This document shows positions 43,781 through 54,942 of a stretch of 64,000 nucleotides of DNA, piece after piece. Below the pieces are notes generated by a model. It was not told the origin of the DNA, did no database searches, and saw only the letters and a list, made by a program, of their open reading frames with translations. The DNA is from Leidyana gryllorum EB-2025a. Its lineage: Eukaryota; Apicomplexa. The DNA is taken from the NCBI GenBank assembly GCA_048772705.1, contig JBLWGC010000082.1:1-64000 (forward strand), read 5' to 3'. The translations under genes and the position numbers were made by a program. Every line of letters starts with the position of its first letter. Positions within the stretch are counted from its first letter, which is position 1.

Positions 43781-44542
43781 CTACAACAGCTTCAGATGAC
43801 CCGTGATGACGTTCAGCGTGTCGTCCATTCCTGAAACCGGTGCCATGCGTCAATATGCTGCTGAACAATTGGTTGCATCATTACCTGGACCAATGGCCAG
43901 AACCGTGGCACAGCCACTCTGAACTTGAGTGCGTCCAGCGTCATACACGATGCTGAGAAAAACTTGGTGATTGAGAAAAGAGATTGTGATAAACTCACAA
44001 AGCGGGAATTCCGGCTTGAGTTGCTGCCGCATACAGCGCGTACATCTCTCCCTCGCTGCTGATTTTGACAGCCACCTTCCGTTGTCCTCCGTCTCTCCAT
44101 GCGCGGAGAGGAGGGTATTTTCTCCGCTCACACCGCTGATAGAGGCCAAGAGCAGCGTGGCCACACTGAGCGCACATCTTGCCCTTGCCCATGTTGAGAT
44201 CTGACCACAAATTCAGTTTAGGCTCCGACAAGCGTTGGGCTGTCGCTTACCGGTTCTGACGCAGAGTACCATCTTGGAGTCAATCATCCTGCCGGAGTCT
44301 TCCTCCCCTGAGTCCTCCTCATCGGAGGTGACGCCATTCCAGAGAGGATCGTCTCCGTCGTCGTCCTCATCCTCTTCATCCGACTCCTTCGCCTTGAGAG
44401 GACGGTGTCTGCCGTTGATGGCTTTCAGCCGATGGGCCAACTTGGCTTGGAGCCGTTGGACTTGGCTCTCCCGGAAAAGGAGGCCCGCCAACAGACCCGC
44501 GAAGGCGCCGATGGCGAGAGCAGCTGCGAGGAAGACGAACAT
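43781..44542 (-). CDS. PTRH2: Peptidyl-tRNA hydrolase 2 (PTH2/Bit1)
   Basis: Hydrolyses peptidyl-tRNA released from ribosomes. The N-terminus has one membrane helix (MFVFLAAALAIGAFAGLLAG) and an acidic linker, as in mitochondrial-outer-membrane Bit1. The catalytic domain shows KMVLCVRTDLNMGKGK after a 48-nt intron, then AAQC-type CAQCGHAALGLY, GQRKVAVKISSE, IVYDAGRTQVQSG and VLAIGPG. A last intron of about 54 nt leads to the family C-terminus ITGHLKLL. About 190 residues, the expected size. All three introns keep frame. Confidence 0.94.
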
Positions 44543-44816
44543 ATAGTCAAAATTTATGTCACGTCTGAGACGCCTTTGATCGGGTGCTAAATTGGAGAAA
44601 TCCGTTAGGCAATGGCCAGCTCAGACACCCACTTCACGGTAGCGGGCTGACCCTTTCCATCCTCAGAAGTCGCAACAGCACCGAAAGTTCGATGCAGTCA
44701 CAGTCGGAGTTTCTAGGAAAGGATCGGAGAGTCATCAGCGCCGGTTAAACCTGGATGGATTTCCACATTAAAAAAAATGAAAACCAACAGGCGTATGTTG
44801 TCAGAGACAGAACGGG

Positions 44817-47800
44817 TCAATTGTGCATTCGGGTGTCACGAAAGAGACTGGTGACGTATTCAACGAACGCAGGAGGCAGAATTGTGGTTTCTAATACTCC
44901 CTCCTCGTCATCTGCGCCCACTGGTCTGGCGATCCCTTCAGCAACTATCCAATCTTCGCCGACGTCGTCGTCTCCATCATCGCCACCGTCACCATCACGC
45001 GGCGGTAAAAGTGTCTCTCCAACGTCAGTTGTGGCAGTCAGATCTTCAGCCGCTACCGCTTTCCGAGGAATCTCGTTCTCCCCACCAATGGTCTCGTCGT
45101 CCATCGCGATCACCGATCGATCTCCGATGCCTCCATAACCATTTACGCACAACCGTTTGCGTCTGTCGGTTCTGGGAAGTGCTGAAGAGGACGACTCTTC
45201 AGTTGGCGGGGTCGACCTTTTGGATGAGTGTTGTTGCTGAAGCACTCTCCACTTCATCAGAGCAGACTGCAGATTGCTGCTACACACACCAGCCTCACAC
45301 GCCTTGATCAACAGACCTCTCCGGACAGCCTCTATGTCAGCCGAGTTATTGAGTCGTTGCAGTAGCATCAGCTCCTTCACAATGCTCGGCATCAGCAGTC
45401 TATCGCATAGCATTGTGAGATCTTCAGCAAGTTCTGTCAAAGTCTCCAGCTCAGTTCCGGTGGGACTAATTCGGGAGGTTCGTAGAATCTGTGCCGTTAT
45501 CAACGCGAGACATAGCGCTGCTCGGAGGATTAGTGACAGGGCAGAGATCATACGCCGCAGAGCCTGAAGCATCACTTCCATCGAAACTGCTAATATGTTC
45601 TTCCCGTCGTTGGTGACCTCAGTCCCTGCGCCCCCACTCGTCTCGATAGTGCTGCTCCCCGGGAGGGTCTGCACCCCGAACTGCAGAGATTTGACAATCT
45701 CAATGTACGGCAGCAACATGTGGTGAATCTGCGAGATGGGGTGACGCTCGACGCGGAAACACTGCACGCCTCGCAGTAACGTATGGGCGACGTCTCGGGC
45801 AACATGTTGAGTCAGCAGAGAGAAGTGCAGCCAAACCACGGGTCGATCGACGGCCGCGTAACATGCACAGATCTGAACAGAGAGGATTGAGAAGAGGCTT
45901 AACAGGGGGGAGCGCGCCCACACACTCACTCTGGGGATCAAATGCGCTCGGTCCAACTGCTCAGTGCTCGTATACAACAGATCGAGAGTGCTCGGAATGA
46001 TATGGGGAAGGAGATTGTTGTGGAAGACATCATACGTTCGGCGGAAGTCGATGTCTCGGAACGGGTTGAGGTACACTTCAGTGTATTCGGACTTATGCAT
46101 TGGGCCGCCAAAATCATTCTTGGCCGGTGTAGCCACGGCCTCTTCACTGCTCAGAGAACTGGAGTCCGGTGCGGCCGTGAAGAAGCCCTGTTGTGAACAC
46201 TCAGAAGAGGCACGAGCAGCAGATGCAGCCGCCGCCGCCTCAGTGGTGAGGACGTGAATGTGGTCACGGCGGCGCCGAGACAACTCGGAACGAGTCAGTA
46301 AAGGGCACAAACGATTGCGGGTGGCGTACCAATGTGCAGCGTCAGCGGCAAAAACTGGAGTTCTCGACGCGATTTGGGATCCCATGGCACTCAAAGCAAT
46401 CTGATCCATCAAATCGGCGAATGTCTCTTTGATCAAATTTGCGTCGGGACGACCCATCTCCTCCGCCCACGTACATAATTGGCTCGCCAGCGCCAGAGGC
46501 TCGAGTAAGTGCTCCTTGCAGAAGTCTTCCGGGTTGGTATACTCTCGTGACACGTCTCGCAAGGCTGCCACGTGGAGAGATGGGTCCTCCACCGCAAAGG
46601 TGTCAAAGAGACTTTGGGGTCTCAACTTGGACTGCTCTGGCGAACTTTCCCGGAGACATTCCAATCGGAAGGCCACTAGCCGTACGAGTCTGTAGTTGGC
46701 CGTTGACTGTTGAGTCGTGCGCAGAACCCCGCAGTATCCATCCTTACCGTGCACAGAGCTCCAGAATAGGCAGTTTGGCCAGCTCGTCATCCATCTCTGC
46801 ACCATATTCCAACTCGAACATACTCTCCTTCACGCATTCCAAAGTCACTCTGATTTTGGCTGATCTACGACGCTGATTAGTGCTCATGCGTTGTCCACTC
46901 ACCGCTCTTCCGCGACCGTTCGTGAATCCACCTCCGCATGTAACCCCGTCTCCGTCACAATGGCTTTCAGTAACCAGGTACACCATTCTCGGGCACACCG
47001 AGAAGCCGAGCCGCAATACAACGGCGGCACGGACTCACTACAATCACCGTCGTCCTCCCCAACCTGGCTGCAGATATCCTCCAGTTCCGAAACGTAATCA
47101 GCCTCGAACGCTCTCGATGTGTGGTGGGTGGACAAGGGGGTCTGGGAACATCCGGACATGATGACATCCCGGCATTCCAGTGGTGGAGGCGCCGGAGACG
47201 CGGAGGTGCCATCCAAATGGCAAAGCAGCCGTACGGCTGCCCTCGAGCAACTCATTGTTATGCCGGGCCTCAGAGGTTCCAGCAACGAGGGTTCGATAGG
47301 TTGACGGGGGTATCCAGAAGCTATTTGGATGAGGAAGGCGCAGACCCGCAGATATTCAACTGTGCGTCGAAGGGGTGACTCGGGAAGGAAAGTGAGCAGT
47401 TTCGCAGTAACGGCTGTCACGTGAGCCAAAAGCAATTGTACAGACAACTGGTCGGTCAACTGGGGTGTATCGACTTGGAGTGGCTGATCATCCGCAAAAG
47501 CCTGGGCGGCGATCGCGACCAGTTCCCGAGCTTCTGCAAGGGCTGATATGTGACTCGAGAGAGCCCCAATGAGGCGACTTTTCAATGTTGCAGTAACGGC
47601 TGCCGCAGCAGCATCTGAGAACACAAGATCTGCGTCTACACCCGACGACGGGTCGCTGATGATATCTTGTCCGAGACAGGTGTGCATCAGGAGGATAGTG
47701 ACAGGTGTTATTGCGGTCTCTGCTGTCCACAGATACCGCCGAAGGGATTGATTGGACCGGTCAATGGCGTCGGAAGCGGTATTCTGATCATGTGTATTGT

Positions 47801-48359
47801 TGAAGACGGCACTTTGGCCGCTGCCTAGGTTTGTAAGTGTCCAATTACAATGTGAGAAAGGTGGAAGGATGGACTGGATGATTTTGGTGGGTAATGGTGC
47901 CTTATCCATAGAGCATTTGAATGTAGTCTGGGGCAGATTCGCTGCTGCCCACGCACAAGTAGAGCTACGGAATATACGCGCGAGAAAGGCGGCGTTTTGT
48001 GCTTGAGACGTTGAGTGGAGCTTGTGTTGCCAAGCCAACAGGTCGAGAGCGTCCAGCAGTTGTTGAGCACTGCCGGACTGACATGTTAGCAGATGCAGTC
48101 GGTCTGTAGCGACCACAGCGACGAGGTTGAGCTCATCGACATTGGATGTGCAATAGTAGTCTGCCCCGATGATGGATTGGGTGTCGGAGGCGGGTAGCGG
48201 GAGGGTGGCAGTGAGTTTGGACACCAAGGTATAATGTATGGCAATAAGGCGGGCCTGATGCTGCAAGTATCGTTTGTCCACGGTTGAGGATCTCTGTACT
48301 GGGGGGGTAGCCGATAAAGCTTGGTAGAACTCGTGACAATGAGCTGCTAGGGCCGCCAT
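44817..48359 (-). CDS. Large alpha-helical protein, unknown
   Basis: ATG at 48359 (MAALAAHCHEFYQAL) begins an exon ending near 46910. A 38-nt intron and a short exon (SAKIRVTLECVKESMF), then a 58-nt intron, lead to a long exon ending at 44817. Total about 1,100 residues, nearly all helical, with a polar/acidic C-terminal third (DGDGGDDGDDDVGEDW). No signal peptide or membrane helix, though 2-3 stretches are quite hydrophobic (LSLFSILSVQICACYAAV). The shape would suit a scaffold of a nuclear-pore, trafficking or Mediator-like complex, but I cannot place it. The start is 24 bp from the SAP protein start on the other strand. Confidence 0.65.
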
Positions 48360-48383
48360 CAGGCAGTAAAATTTTCCTCGTGT

Positions 48384-49549
48384 ATGACAGACGAGGTGTT
48401 GAACCCCGAGGAGGCCCACGTCAAGCGGTCGCAACTCATCAATGAGCACGTCCAGGAAGTGCGTGCTATTGAGAAGGAGTTGAAGAAGAAGAAACTGCCA
48501 GCAAAGCAGCGCGAGGCTCTCGAGACAAAATTGGCAGAGGCGCAAGAGCAACACGAAGCTCGGCTGGCAGCTTTTGACGCGAAACAGGGTACTGGAAAAG
48601 CTCGCAAGGACGGAGAAGGAGGGCCGCCCCCCGCGTCTCCCGAGAAGAGCAAAGAGACGGACACTGAAGTCAATGAGGAATTTCTGGAGGAGCGGAATTG
48701 GGGTTCCTTGTCCAAGACGGATCTCAGCGACGAATGCCGGAAACGAGGTCTGAGTGCCAAGGGCACCAAGGAGGACCTCGTCTCGCGACTCAATATATTC
48801 ACACTGGATCTCAAAAGCAAAGCCAAGGCGACGGGAATCAGTACCGTCCCCGCCAAGCAGGCGGACAAACCGGCTCCCAAGTTCGAGACTGTCATCCCAG
48901 TCGCTCCCACCCAAAAGACAGACTACCGTACCAAGAATAAGAAGTTATGGAAACGTCGCGGACCTCCGCCCGCGTCTTCCCGCAAGGAGCAGAAGAGCAG
49001 TTCTTCCGAAAGTGGCAGCGGCAGCGAGGATAGCGACTCCGACGGCAGCGAGGAGGGTAGCGGATCCGAGAAGGAGGAGAAGAAGCCCCGCACCAGCGCG
49101 GCCGCAAAGAAGGCTCAACTCGCAGAAAAGGAAGCTAAGGCTGAAGAAGCTCTCTCAGCCGAACGAGAAGCTCAGCTCCGACGTGAGACTGTTGTCCAGG
49201 GCATTCTGACACAGATACTCAAGAAGTACTCCAAGGGAATCAAAATGGACGATATGCCTTCATATCTCGAGGTGAGCACAACAAACATTGACGACTCCCA
49301 AACTTCTGGAATGTTGTATTGCAGCGGGCCAAAGTCAAGAATTTTACTCCCTCGGCTTTGGGCTATGACACTGTTGAAGATTGGCTCATTGCTCAGCCTA
49401 AGTCTATCTTGTTCATAGATAAAAAGACGGGTTTGGTGTACCCTCCACGAATCGGCGAGATGCCCTCTAGTTCCGAGTCCGAGTCTGAAGAAGAGGACGA
49501 GGATGAAGAAGACGACTCGGAAGACGAGAGTGGATCTGACGAGGAATGA
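48384..49549 (+). CDS. SAP and LOTUS/OST-HTH-like domain nuclear protein
   Basis: N-terminal charged coiled coil (about residues 10-75), then a SAP DNA/RNA-binding motif (LSKTDLSDECRKRGLSAKG, about 113-145), a Ser/Glu/Lys-rich disordered section and a second helical coiled segment. A C-terminal winged-helix-like module follows (ILKKYSKGIKMDDMPSYLE plus, after a 53-nt intron at 49272-49324, VKNFTPSALGYDTVEDWLI). An acidic Ser/Glu/Asp tail ends the protein. About 370 residues. Likely chromatin- or RNA-associated; exact orthology unknown. Confidence 0.7.
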
Positions 49550-49550
49550 A

Positions 49551-49653
49551 CAGACACTGCTTAGGTGGTGCCGGAGACAGAGACTGCTTAAGTCGTGGAG
49601 GAGACAGAGACTGCTTAAGTGGTGAAAGAGACAGAGACTGCTCAAGTGTCGTC
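49551..49653. repeat. Short tandem repeat between convergent genes
   Basis: Three to four imperfect units of about 32 bp built on GGAGACAGAGACTGCTTAAG. The array fills the 92-bp space between the stop codons of the SAP protein and the FAM192A-like gene and reaches slightly into the latter's last codons. It may form part of both 3' ends. Confidence 0.7.
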
Positions 49654-50479
49654 GTCGCTGTCATCACCATAGTCGTCAAGAAGGTTCTCGGTCTTTGGCT
49701 TTTTTTCAATTCGTATCTTCACATCGTCGACTGGTGTTGACAAAGACGCTTGTGATCGTTTGCGTGTTGCAACTTGTACTGTCAAACCGAAATCTTCCTT
49801 TGACGACTTGGCCGTAACACTGTCGTCCAGTTCGCGCTGTTGAGTCCGCTCGGACAACTCCTTCCGTACAACCACTTGCTCAGATTGCTCAGCTTTGAAG
49901 TCGGCGACATCGTCGTCCTCTTCCTTTCGACTTTTCGGGTTGTCCACCAGACTACTTAACAGTAGAGGGGGGGCTTCACCCTGAATATAAGGATGACGCA
50001 GGTTGTACAGAGCGAAAGACGGAGAGACAGAGACAGAGCTCGTTCAGATCAAAATGCGGGGAGGAAGAGTAGTCGTCCGCGCTGATGAGAGAGAGAGAGC
50101 GCCCATACACCATTTGTACACACGATGACGATGACACTTTCACATGGTGTCGCGAACGCGACATAAAGTGAGTGTGAGGTTTTCTCACCTCGGACTCGGG
50201 TAGAATGGGTGTTGGGATTTGTTGATCCAATATGCCGCTATCTCGCAATCGAGCATTCTCAGCAAGTTGTTCAGAGAGAGTTTTGAAAGACTGAGGGTCT
50301 GAGGTGCTTGGCGTGGGAGGGTAAACTGCCAACTCACTTTCTTTTTTCCGTATCTCAGCAGCAATTTCGGGGGGCGTTGACCACTCGTCTTGAACTTCTA
50401 ACTCCCTTTCATCCTCTCCCAAGTTGTCTCGGTCGAGCTTCTGGATATATATAGACTTCTTGACAAAATTAAGACTCAT
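49642..50479 (-). CDS. FAM192A/PIP30-like nuclear protein
   Basis: ATG at 50479 (MSLNFVKKSIYIQKLDRD). Exon 1 carries DEWSTPPEIAAEIRKKE and SFKTLSEQLAENARL. A 208-nt intron (49981-50188) leads to exon 2 with KEEDDDVADFKAEQSEQ and a charged C-terminus ending in DDYGDDSDDDT. This layout (helical N-terminal NIP30 domain, acidic tail) resembles proteasome-activator-interacting PIP30/FAM192A, but similarity is modest. About 210 residues. The ATG shares its bases with the stop codon of the upstream gene PSD (ATGA). The intron is unusually long for this region and contains a TGTCGCG-AA-CGCGACA hairpin. Confidence 0.55.
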
Positions 50480-51978
50480 CGAAAAGTTTTGACTTCACCC
50501 AGCTTCTGACCCATCCGTACCGGCTGTCCTACCTCCTGCACGGACAAAATGAGAGGCGGCAGACGCATCGTAACTCACAACTTGCCACTCAAAAGACTCC
50601 GGAACCTCCATAATCAAAACGACCGTGGAGCCCAGTTTGAACTGGCCTATCTCTTCGCCACGGCCGATCTTCATCAGACTATGGTGTGCCATCACATTCT
50701 CGTCCTGTATGCACATTTGTTCATTTTTCTCTGCTCCTTCCTCAAAGGCGCTACACCGTTCACAGCACAAGGCCTCTCCGGACTCTGTCGCCGCTTCGGG
50801 CAATGCCTCCGCGGTCGCCGCCTTGGATGGGGGGGAGTTCAGGTGAGAAGATGTAGATAGATCGAAACAGTCGCTCGCGTATCGCAAATAATCACAGTGA
50901 CCTTTCCGTCGCCCTTTGAGTTGTCGGCGGCTCAGGTTTGTCGAGAAAGTCTGATGCAATTATGTCCATCCAATATGGAGACCTAAGCTCTTACCGGCTC
51001 GAAAGTCAATTTGATGTCAGCTACATTATACGCAGCGATTGCGGCATAGTACATACGCCCATGCCTCCATTCCCCTTCCAGAACTACTCGTTCGTTCAGT
51101 GCAAATAGATCCTAAGACCCAAATTGATGCCAGGCTATAGCGGAGAGACAGACAGAGACGTGCGTGTGCCCTTCTGTCTCACAAACACACTGCAAGCTGC
51201 TGAAAGACTTACATTGAGACGGGAAGCCAGAGATTTGAAGACGGGGAGTACTTCTCCGGTGAAGTGTCGACGACTCGATATAGAAAAGTCGCAGGGTGCA
51301 TGAAAGTGATGATAATTGGACGGAGCTAAGTACACCACAACAGACACCCAGCGCTTTCCTGGACGTGACACATGAGACTTAGATCTGCTCGGCATTGCAG
51401 GAGTATTTGAGGCAGCAGTCGAAGCAGTCTGTTCCCCGGTGGACACGAGACTCGTTGGTGTTGGAGTTCTGATCTCCGTAGACGCACTTGTCGACGCCGA
51501 GTTGCTCTGACGCAATGGAGACTGCGTGTGTAGAGTGACGGCAGAGGACACCTTGGGATATCCACACCGTGCACACGTCACCACGCCGGCTTGATGGACG
51601 GTGTACGAGATGTTCGAGGCGCCTGCGGTCACCCGCCCGTCGAGGTCGCATCCCAAGAACACATCAGCACGGTACTTAGCGCCCTTGAGTTGCTGGAGCC
51701 ACGGGCATGTGACGTCGATGTCTCCGAGCTGAGCAATGGTCCCATCGGAAGGGCTCAGAATACTGTCCAACTCATCGCTCTCCAATGGACGGGCCGCAGC
51801 CACCAGGCGTCTCGAGAAAAAGTCCGAGAAGCTTTGAAAGTCATCGGGCGCTCGCGTCAACTCATCAACAGGTGCTCCCCAACCTTTGAGAACTGCCCGG
51901 AAAAACGGCCCTCTGAGCGAAAGAGAGGTATTGGAGAAGAATCAAGCCAACTACTTCACAACAAATATAAATGCGCAT
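50476..51978 (-). CDS. PSD: Phosphatidylserine decarboxylase
   Basis: Pyruvoyl enzyme converting phosphatidylserine to phosphatidylethanolamine. Motifs in order: FSDFFSRRL, ILSPSDGTI, the membrane/substrate motif YLAPSNYHHFHAP, LFALNERVVLEGEWRHG, and the self-cleavage/pyruvoyl site LGST within GEEIGQFKLGSTVVL. It ends VGQPVRMGQKLGEVKTFR after a 43-nt intron (50536-50578). A Ser/Thr-rich insertion of about 50 residues lies between the SDG region and the HFHAP motif, and a second insertion lies before the LGST. The first exon is unresolved: ATG candidates at 51978 or about 51999 lie within a few bp of the previous gene's stop. The stop codon overlaps the next gene's ATG. Confidence 0.9.
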
Positions 51979-51991
51979 CTCAGATTGAAAA

Positions 51992-52340
51992 CTAATCGTC
52001 ATAGTAGCCCAGGCTCCTAACAAGAAGTGGGTCCACTCCGACGTAATCCTTGCGTTCAGGTGTCTCATCATGCGATTCAAAACTGGGGCGGAAACCACAC
52101 TGCAGCAACAACGAGTATCCTACCGGAGCACTCTCGGCATCCGTAACCGGGTCAAACGTCCTGTCAGTCGGGAGCGACTGCGCCCAAACATGCCGCTCAA
52201 TGCCATCCTCTGGAGGCCATAGCAAAGAAACCTTCTTAAATCGCACTTACAGACATTGGCTTCACGCTGGCATCCCTGTCGTACTCCGTAGCGCCTTCAT
52301 CACTCATCATCCCACAACATAAATTTCTTACATACCACAT
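51992..52340 (-). CDS. Small protein, unknown
   Basis: Likely start at ATG 52340 (MWYVRNLCCGMMSDEG). A 40-odd-nt intron (GTAAGT near 52253) leads to a second exon containing FDPVTDAESAPVGYSLLL and ending GYYDD at 51992. About 105-110 residues, soluble, no family recognised. The exact 3' splice site is ambiguous by 2 nt. The coding frame may extend upstream without an ATG. Its stop lies 13 bp or less before PSD start candidates, so it heads a three-gene same-strand cluster. Confidence 0.45.
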
Positions 52341-52818
52341 TCCTCGAAAACCGTCTCCCCATCCTGCATGTGGTGCAAAAGTGACTACTCCGCAACCACA
52401 GTTTTGTCCTTGAGTCACTCAGACCTCAAAGATCAGATCCACCAGCTTATGGTACCCTCTTGACACCAAAGCCTCGAAATGATTTTCTCGAGACTTTGTA
52501 CCTAATCACTTTCACACTCGACGCACCATCCCGCCATAATCCACTTTTTCGATCTCATTTGGTTCCACACATCTAGTAATTGCATTTGTATGGCGCTATA
52601 TGCTCAAAAGAATAAGTGCAGGTCAGAAGCGTACCACACACACGCAGACGGCCCCGCCTAATTGGGCTTGTATTGCCCGAGTGGGCATGCGGTCCTCCTT
52701 TTAGGGTATTTGAGGCACTACGGGAGCCATGGAGAGGCTCAGAGAACGAACCAATGTTTCTATACTGAAAAAGTGTTCAATTGTCTCGAGTTAAGAAGTG
52801 ATCGAACTGGACTGCACA
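52341..52818. other. Intergenic, no supported gene
   Basis: About 480 bp with no protein-like frame and no repeat seen. It separates the PSD cluster from the thioesterase gene on the same strand. Confidence 0.55.
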
Positions 52819-53691
52819 TCAGGCAGCTGAATCTTTCATGCAAGGGATTAGGAAGTCGCGAATGACAGCATCTCTCCATTGGGGAATCGATAGTTCGTGC
52901 TCACGGCCCTCAAGAATTACCCTCTGGAAGAAGATCTGTCGGGATGCAGCGGTAGTGCTTACCTTGGCGTGGGGCAGCCTTCTGGCAGAGTCATCGAACG
53001 CCGCGGCTTCAACCAAAGGATCGTCTGTGATGCTTAGACTTAGAGCATGTTGAAGAGCAAGGCTCACCTTCGCAGTGGACGATGAGAGTTGGGCATTGGC
53101 GATCATTTTTAAAGTCGGGCATGGGTGCTGGCGTCCCGGCGATCACAGCGCAGCGGGGTGCGTATTTCATGTGTTGCAGAAGGTGAGTAACCACAATACC
53201 GCCTTGGCTGAAACCTATGATGGCAATCTTCTTGGGATCAACTCCTTTGGAGACTTCTGCGTCAATTATTTGTTCGATCTCCTTGCGACGCTGTTCCATC
53301 TCATCGAAAGGATAGCCAAGAGTTTCAGACGGATGACCCGTGATGGTATACCAACTGGGAACCACGTCGGGCAGAGCGTCCATTTGCTGTTGACAAGCCT
53401 TGTGGCCATGGGCATCTGGCAACTGCAATATCGAGGCTTTCACAGTCGAGTTCAACGTGGTTTAATTACCCATCCTTTCGGAATGTACGGTGCCTGAGGG
53501 ATGATGAATTTGCACCCAGGCATCGGGACGTCCCTCAATGCCTCCACCAAGATACGGTAAGACAGCAACGCGGGTTGGGTAAAGCCATGGAAGAAGAGCA
53601 CTGCAGCTGTATAGGTGCATTGCTTTGAGGAGATCTCACCTAGAGAGTCGTACTTTCCATCAGCGGGCTCAATATCCATATAGCGCAGCAT
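52819..53691 (-). CDS. Acyl-protein thioesterase/carboxylesterase family hydrolase
   Basis: Alpha/beta hydrolase of the phospholipase/carboxylesterase family that removes fatty acyl groups from proteins or lipids. Exons: MLRYMDIEPADGK..IPKGW, intron 53423-53469 (47 nt), a long exon with nucleophile elbow GFSQGG and LIVHCE, intron of about 43 nt giving DDPLVEAAAF (catalytic Asp region), and a further intron of 39 nt giving the catalytic His in ILEGREHELS. HGF near the N-terminus forms the oxyanion loop. About 245 residues, close to the family norm. Cytosolic, no signal peptide. Confidence 0.88.
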
Positions 53692-54059
53692 CTTTCCAAG
53701 ATCTCAGAGACAGCATCTGCGGCTGGCCAGCAAGTCAACAGGCGCACACAGGGAGTGTGTAACGTCTTCCATCTCCCAAGACGTTCATTTTCCGGTCACA
53801 GCTGAGTGGACTATGATACAAAAAGCACACCATGGTTTTCGTTAAGAGTCGACCAGTCGGGGGTCGTCTTGTTACTCATGAAATAGAGGATGAACGCAAG
53901 TCGTCGCAGACTGGCATTCACAGAGTTTGGAAAAGCAGCGAAGCAACAGTAACGCGACTATGAGAGAGAGTCCAGCCAAAAGCAGAGGCAAGGGCGTCTG
54001 GCTCATGGGTGAAAATTATCTGTGTGCATGCTGTGAAAATCTAGGCGTGCCTTGAAAGT
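53692..54059. other. Divergent promoter space
   Basis: About 370 bp between the facing starts of the thioesterase (minus) and phosducin-like (plus) genes. No frame or repeat of note. Confidence 0.5.
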
Positions 54060-54942
54060 ATGTCCACCACCAATCCAATTAACAGAACAACCGAGTGGGA
54101 TGACTTGCAGGTGAGAGACGCCAAAAGATCCATCGCATGTGTGCTGCCCACAGATAAAGTACGGTAATTATGCCCCGCTTCCCCCGGAAGTGAAGAACGA
54201 AGAGCTTTCGCGGCAAGCCCAAGATGCCGCTGCGGCCATTGACCCGCTCGAAGGCCGCACCCTTCGAGAACTGGACCAGCTCGAGGACGATGTCGATGAG
54301 GACGTCTTGGAAAAGTACCGGCGGAAACGGTTGGAGGAGCTGAAAGCCATGAAGAAGAAAGCACGCTTCGGACAAGTTCGTGAGATTGGCATGGCCGACT
54401 ACACAGAAGAAGTTACTAATGCTTCCAAAGAGGATGATGGACAGCAAGTCGTTATTTGTGTTCTGTACAAGGATTGCGTGGAGGCGAGTGTCCAGCTGTG
54501 TCGCATCATAGCAGAGATTGCCAAGGCACATCCCGAGGTCAAATTCTGCAGAGGAGTCTCGGACAAAGTCGTACCCAACTATCGCGACAGTGCTCTGCCC
54601 GCAATTCTTATCTACCAGAATGGCGTTTGTTCAGCACAAATAGTTGGCACTTCCAAGTTTGGAGGACCCGCCAAGATGAGTCGCAAGACTGTAGAATGGG
54701 TTCTGAGCCACCAACATCGGCTCTTCAAATCTGACTTGGAGGGCAACCCCTTCAAGGACGCTGTGAGTCGACGCGGAGTCAAGGGAGCAGTAGCTCGCTT
54801 GGCTCGGGGTAGCAATGGGTACGAAAGTGACAACAGCAGCAGTGAAGAGGAAGAGGAATCGGCACATCAGCGCCATACAGTTGCCAACGATAAAGGATAT
54901 GGGGACCTCCAGATTGATCAAGTAGCGCAGATGCTGCGATGA
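54060..54942 (+). CDS. PDCL3: Phosducin-like protein (PDCL3/PhLP2 type)
   Basis: Thioredoxin-fold co-chaperone that helps CCT fold actin and tubulin. ATG at 54060 (MSTTNPINRTTEWDDLQ); a 43-nt intron (54111-54153) leads to IKYGNYAPLPPE. Then a helical N-domain (LEKYRRKRLEELKAMKKKA) with FGQVREI, and a thioredoxin-like domain (VICVLYKDCVEASVQLC, LPAILIYQNG). The tail is acidic and serine-rich. About 280 residues, slightly longer than human PDCL3 (239) because of the C-terminal extension. Confidence 0.9.

Noticed and set aside
44755-45138. Plus-strand frame of 127 codons opposite the helical unknown protein
   Set aside because: Low-complexity Ser/Pro antisense of the acidic C-terminal tail of the minus-strand gene.
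48360-48914. N-terminal extension of the minus-strand 671-codon frame upstream of 48359
   Set aside because: This part is antisense to the SAP protein coding exon. The first ATG after it (48359) gives a sensible protein start.
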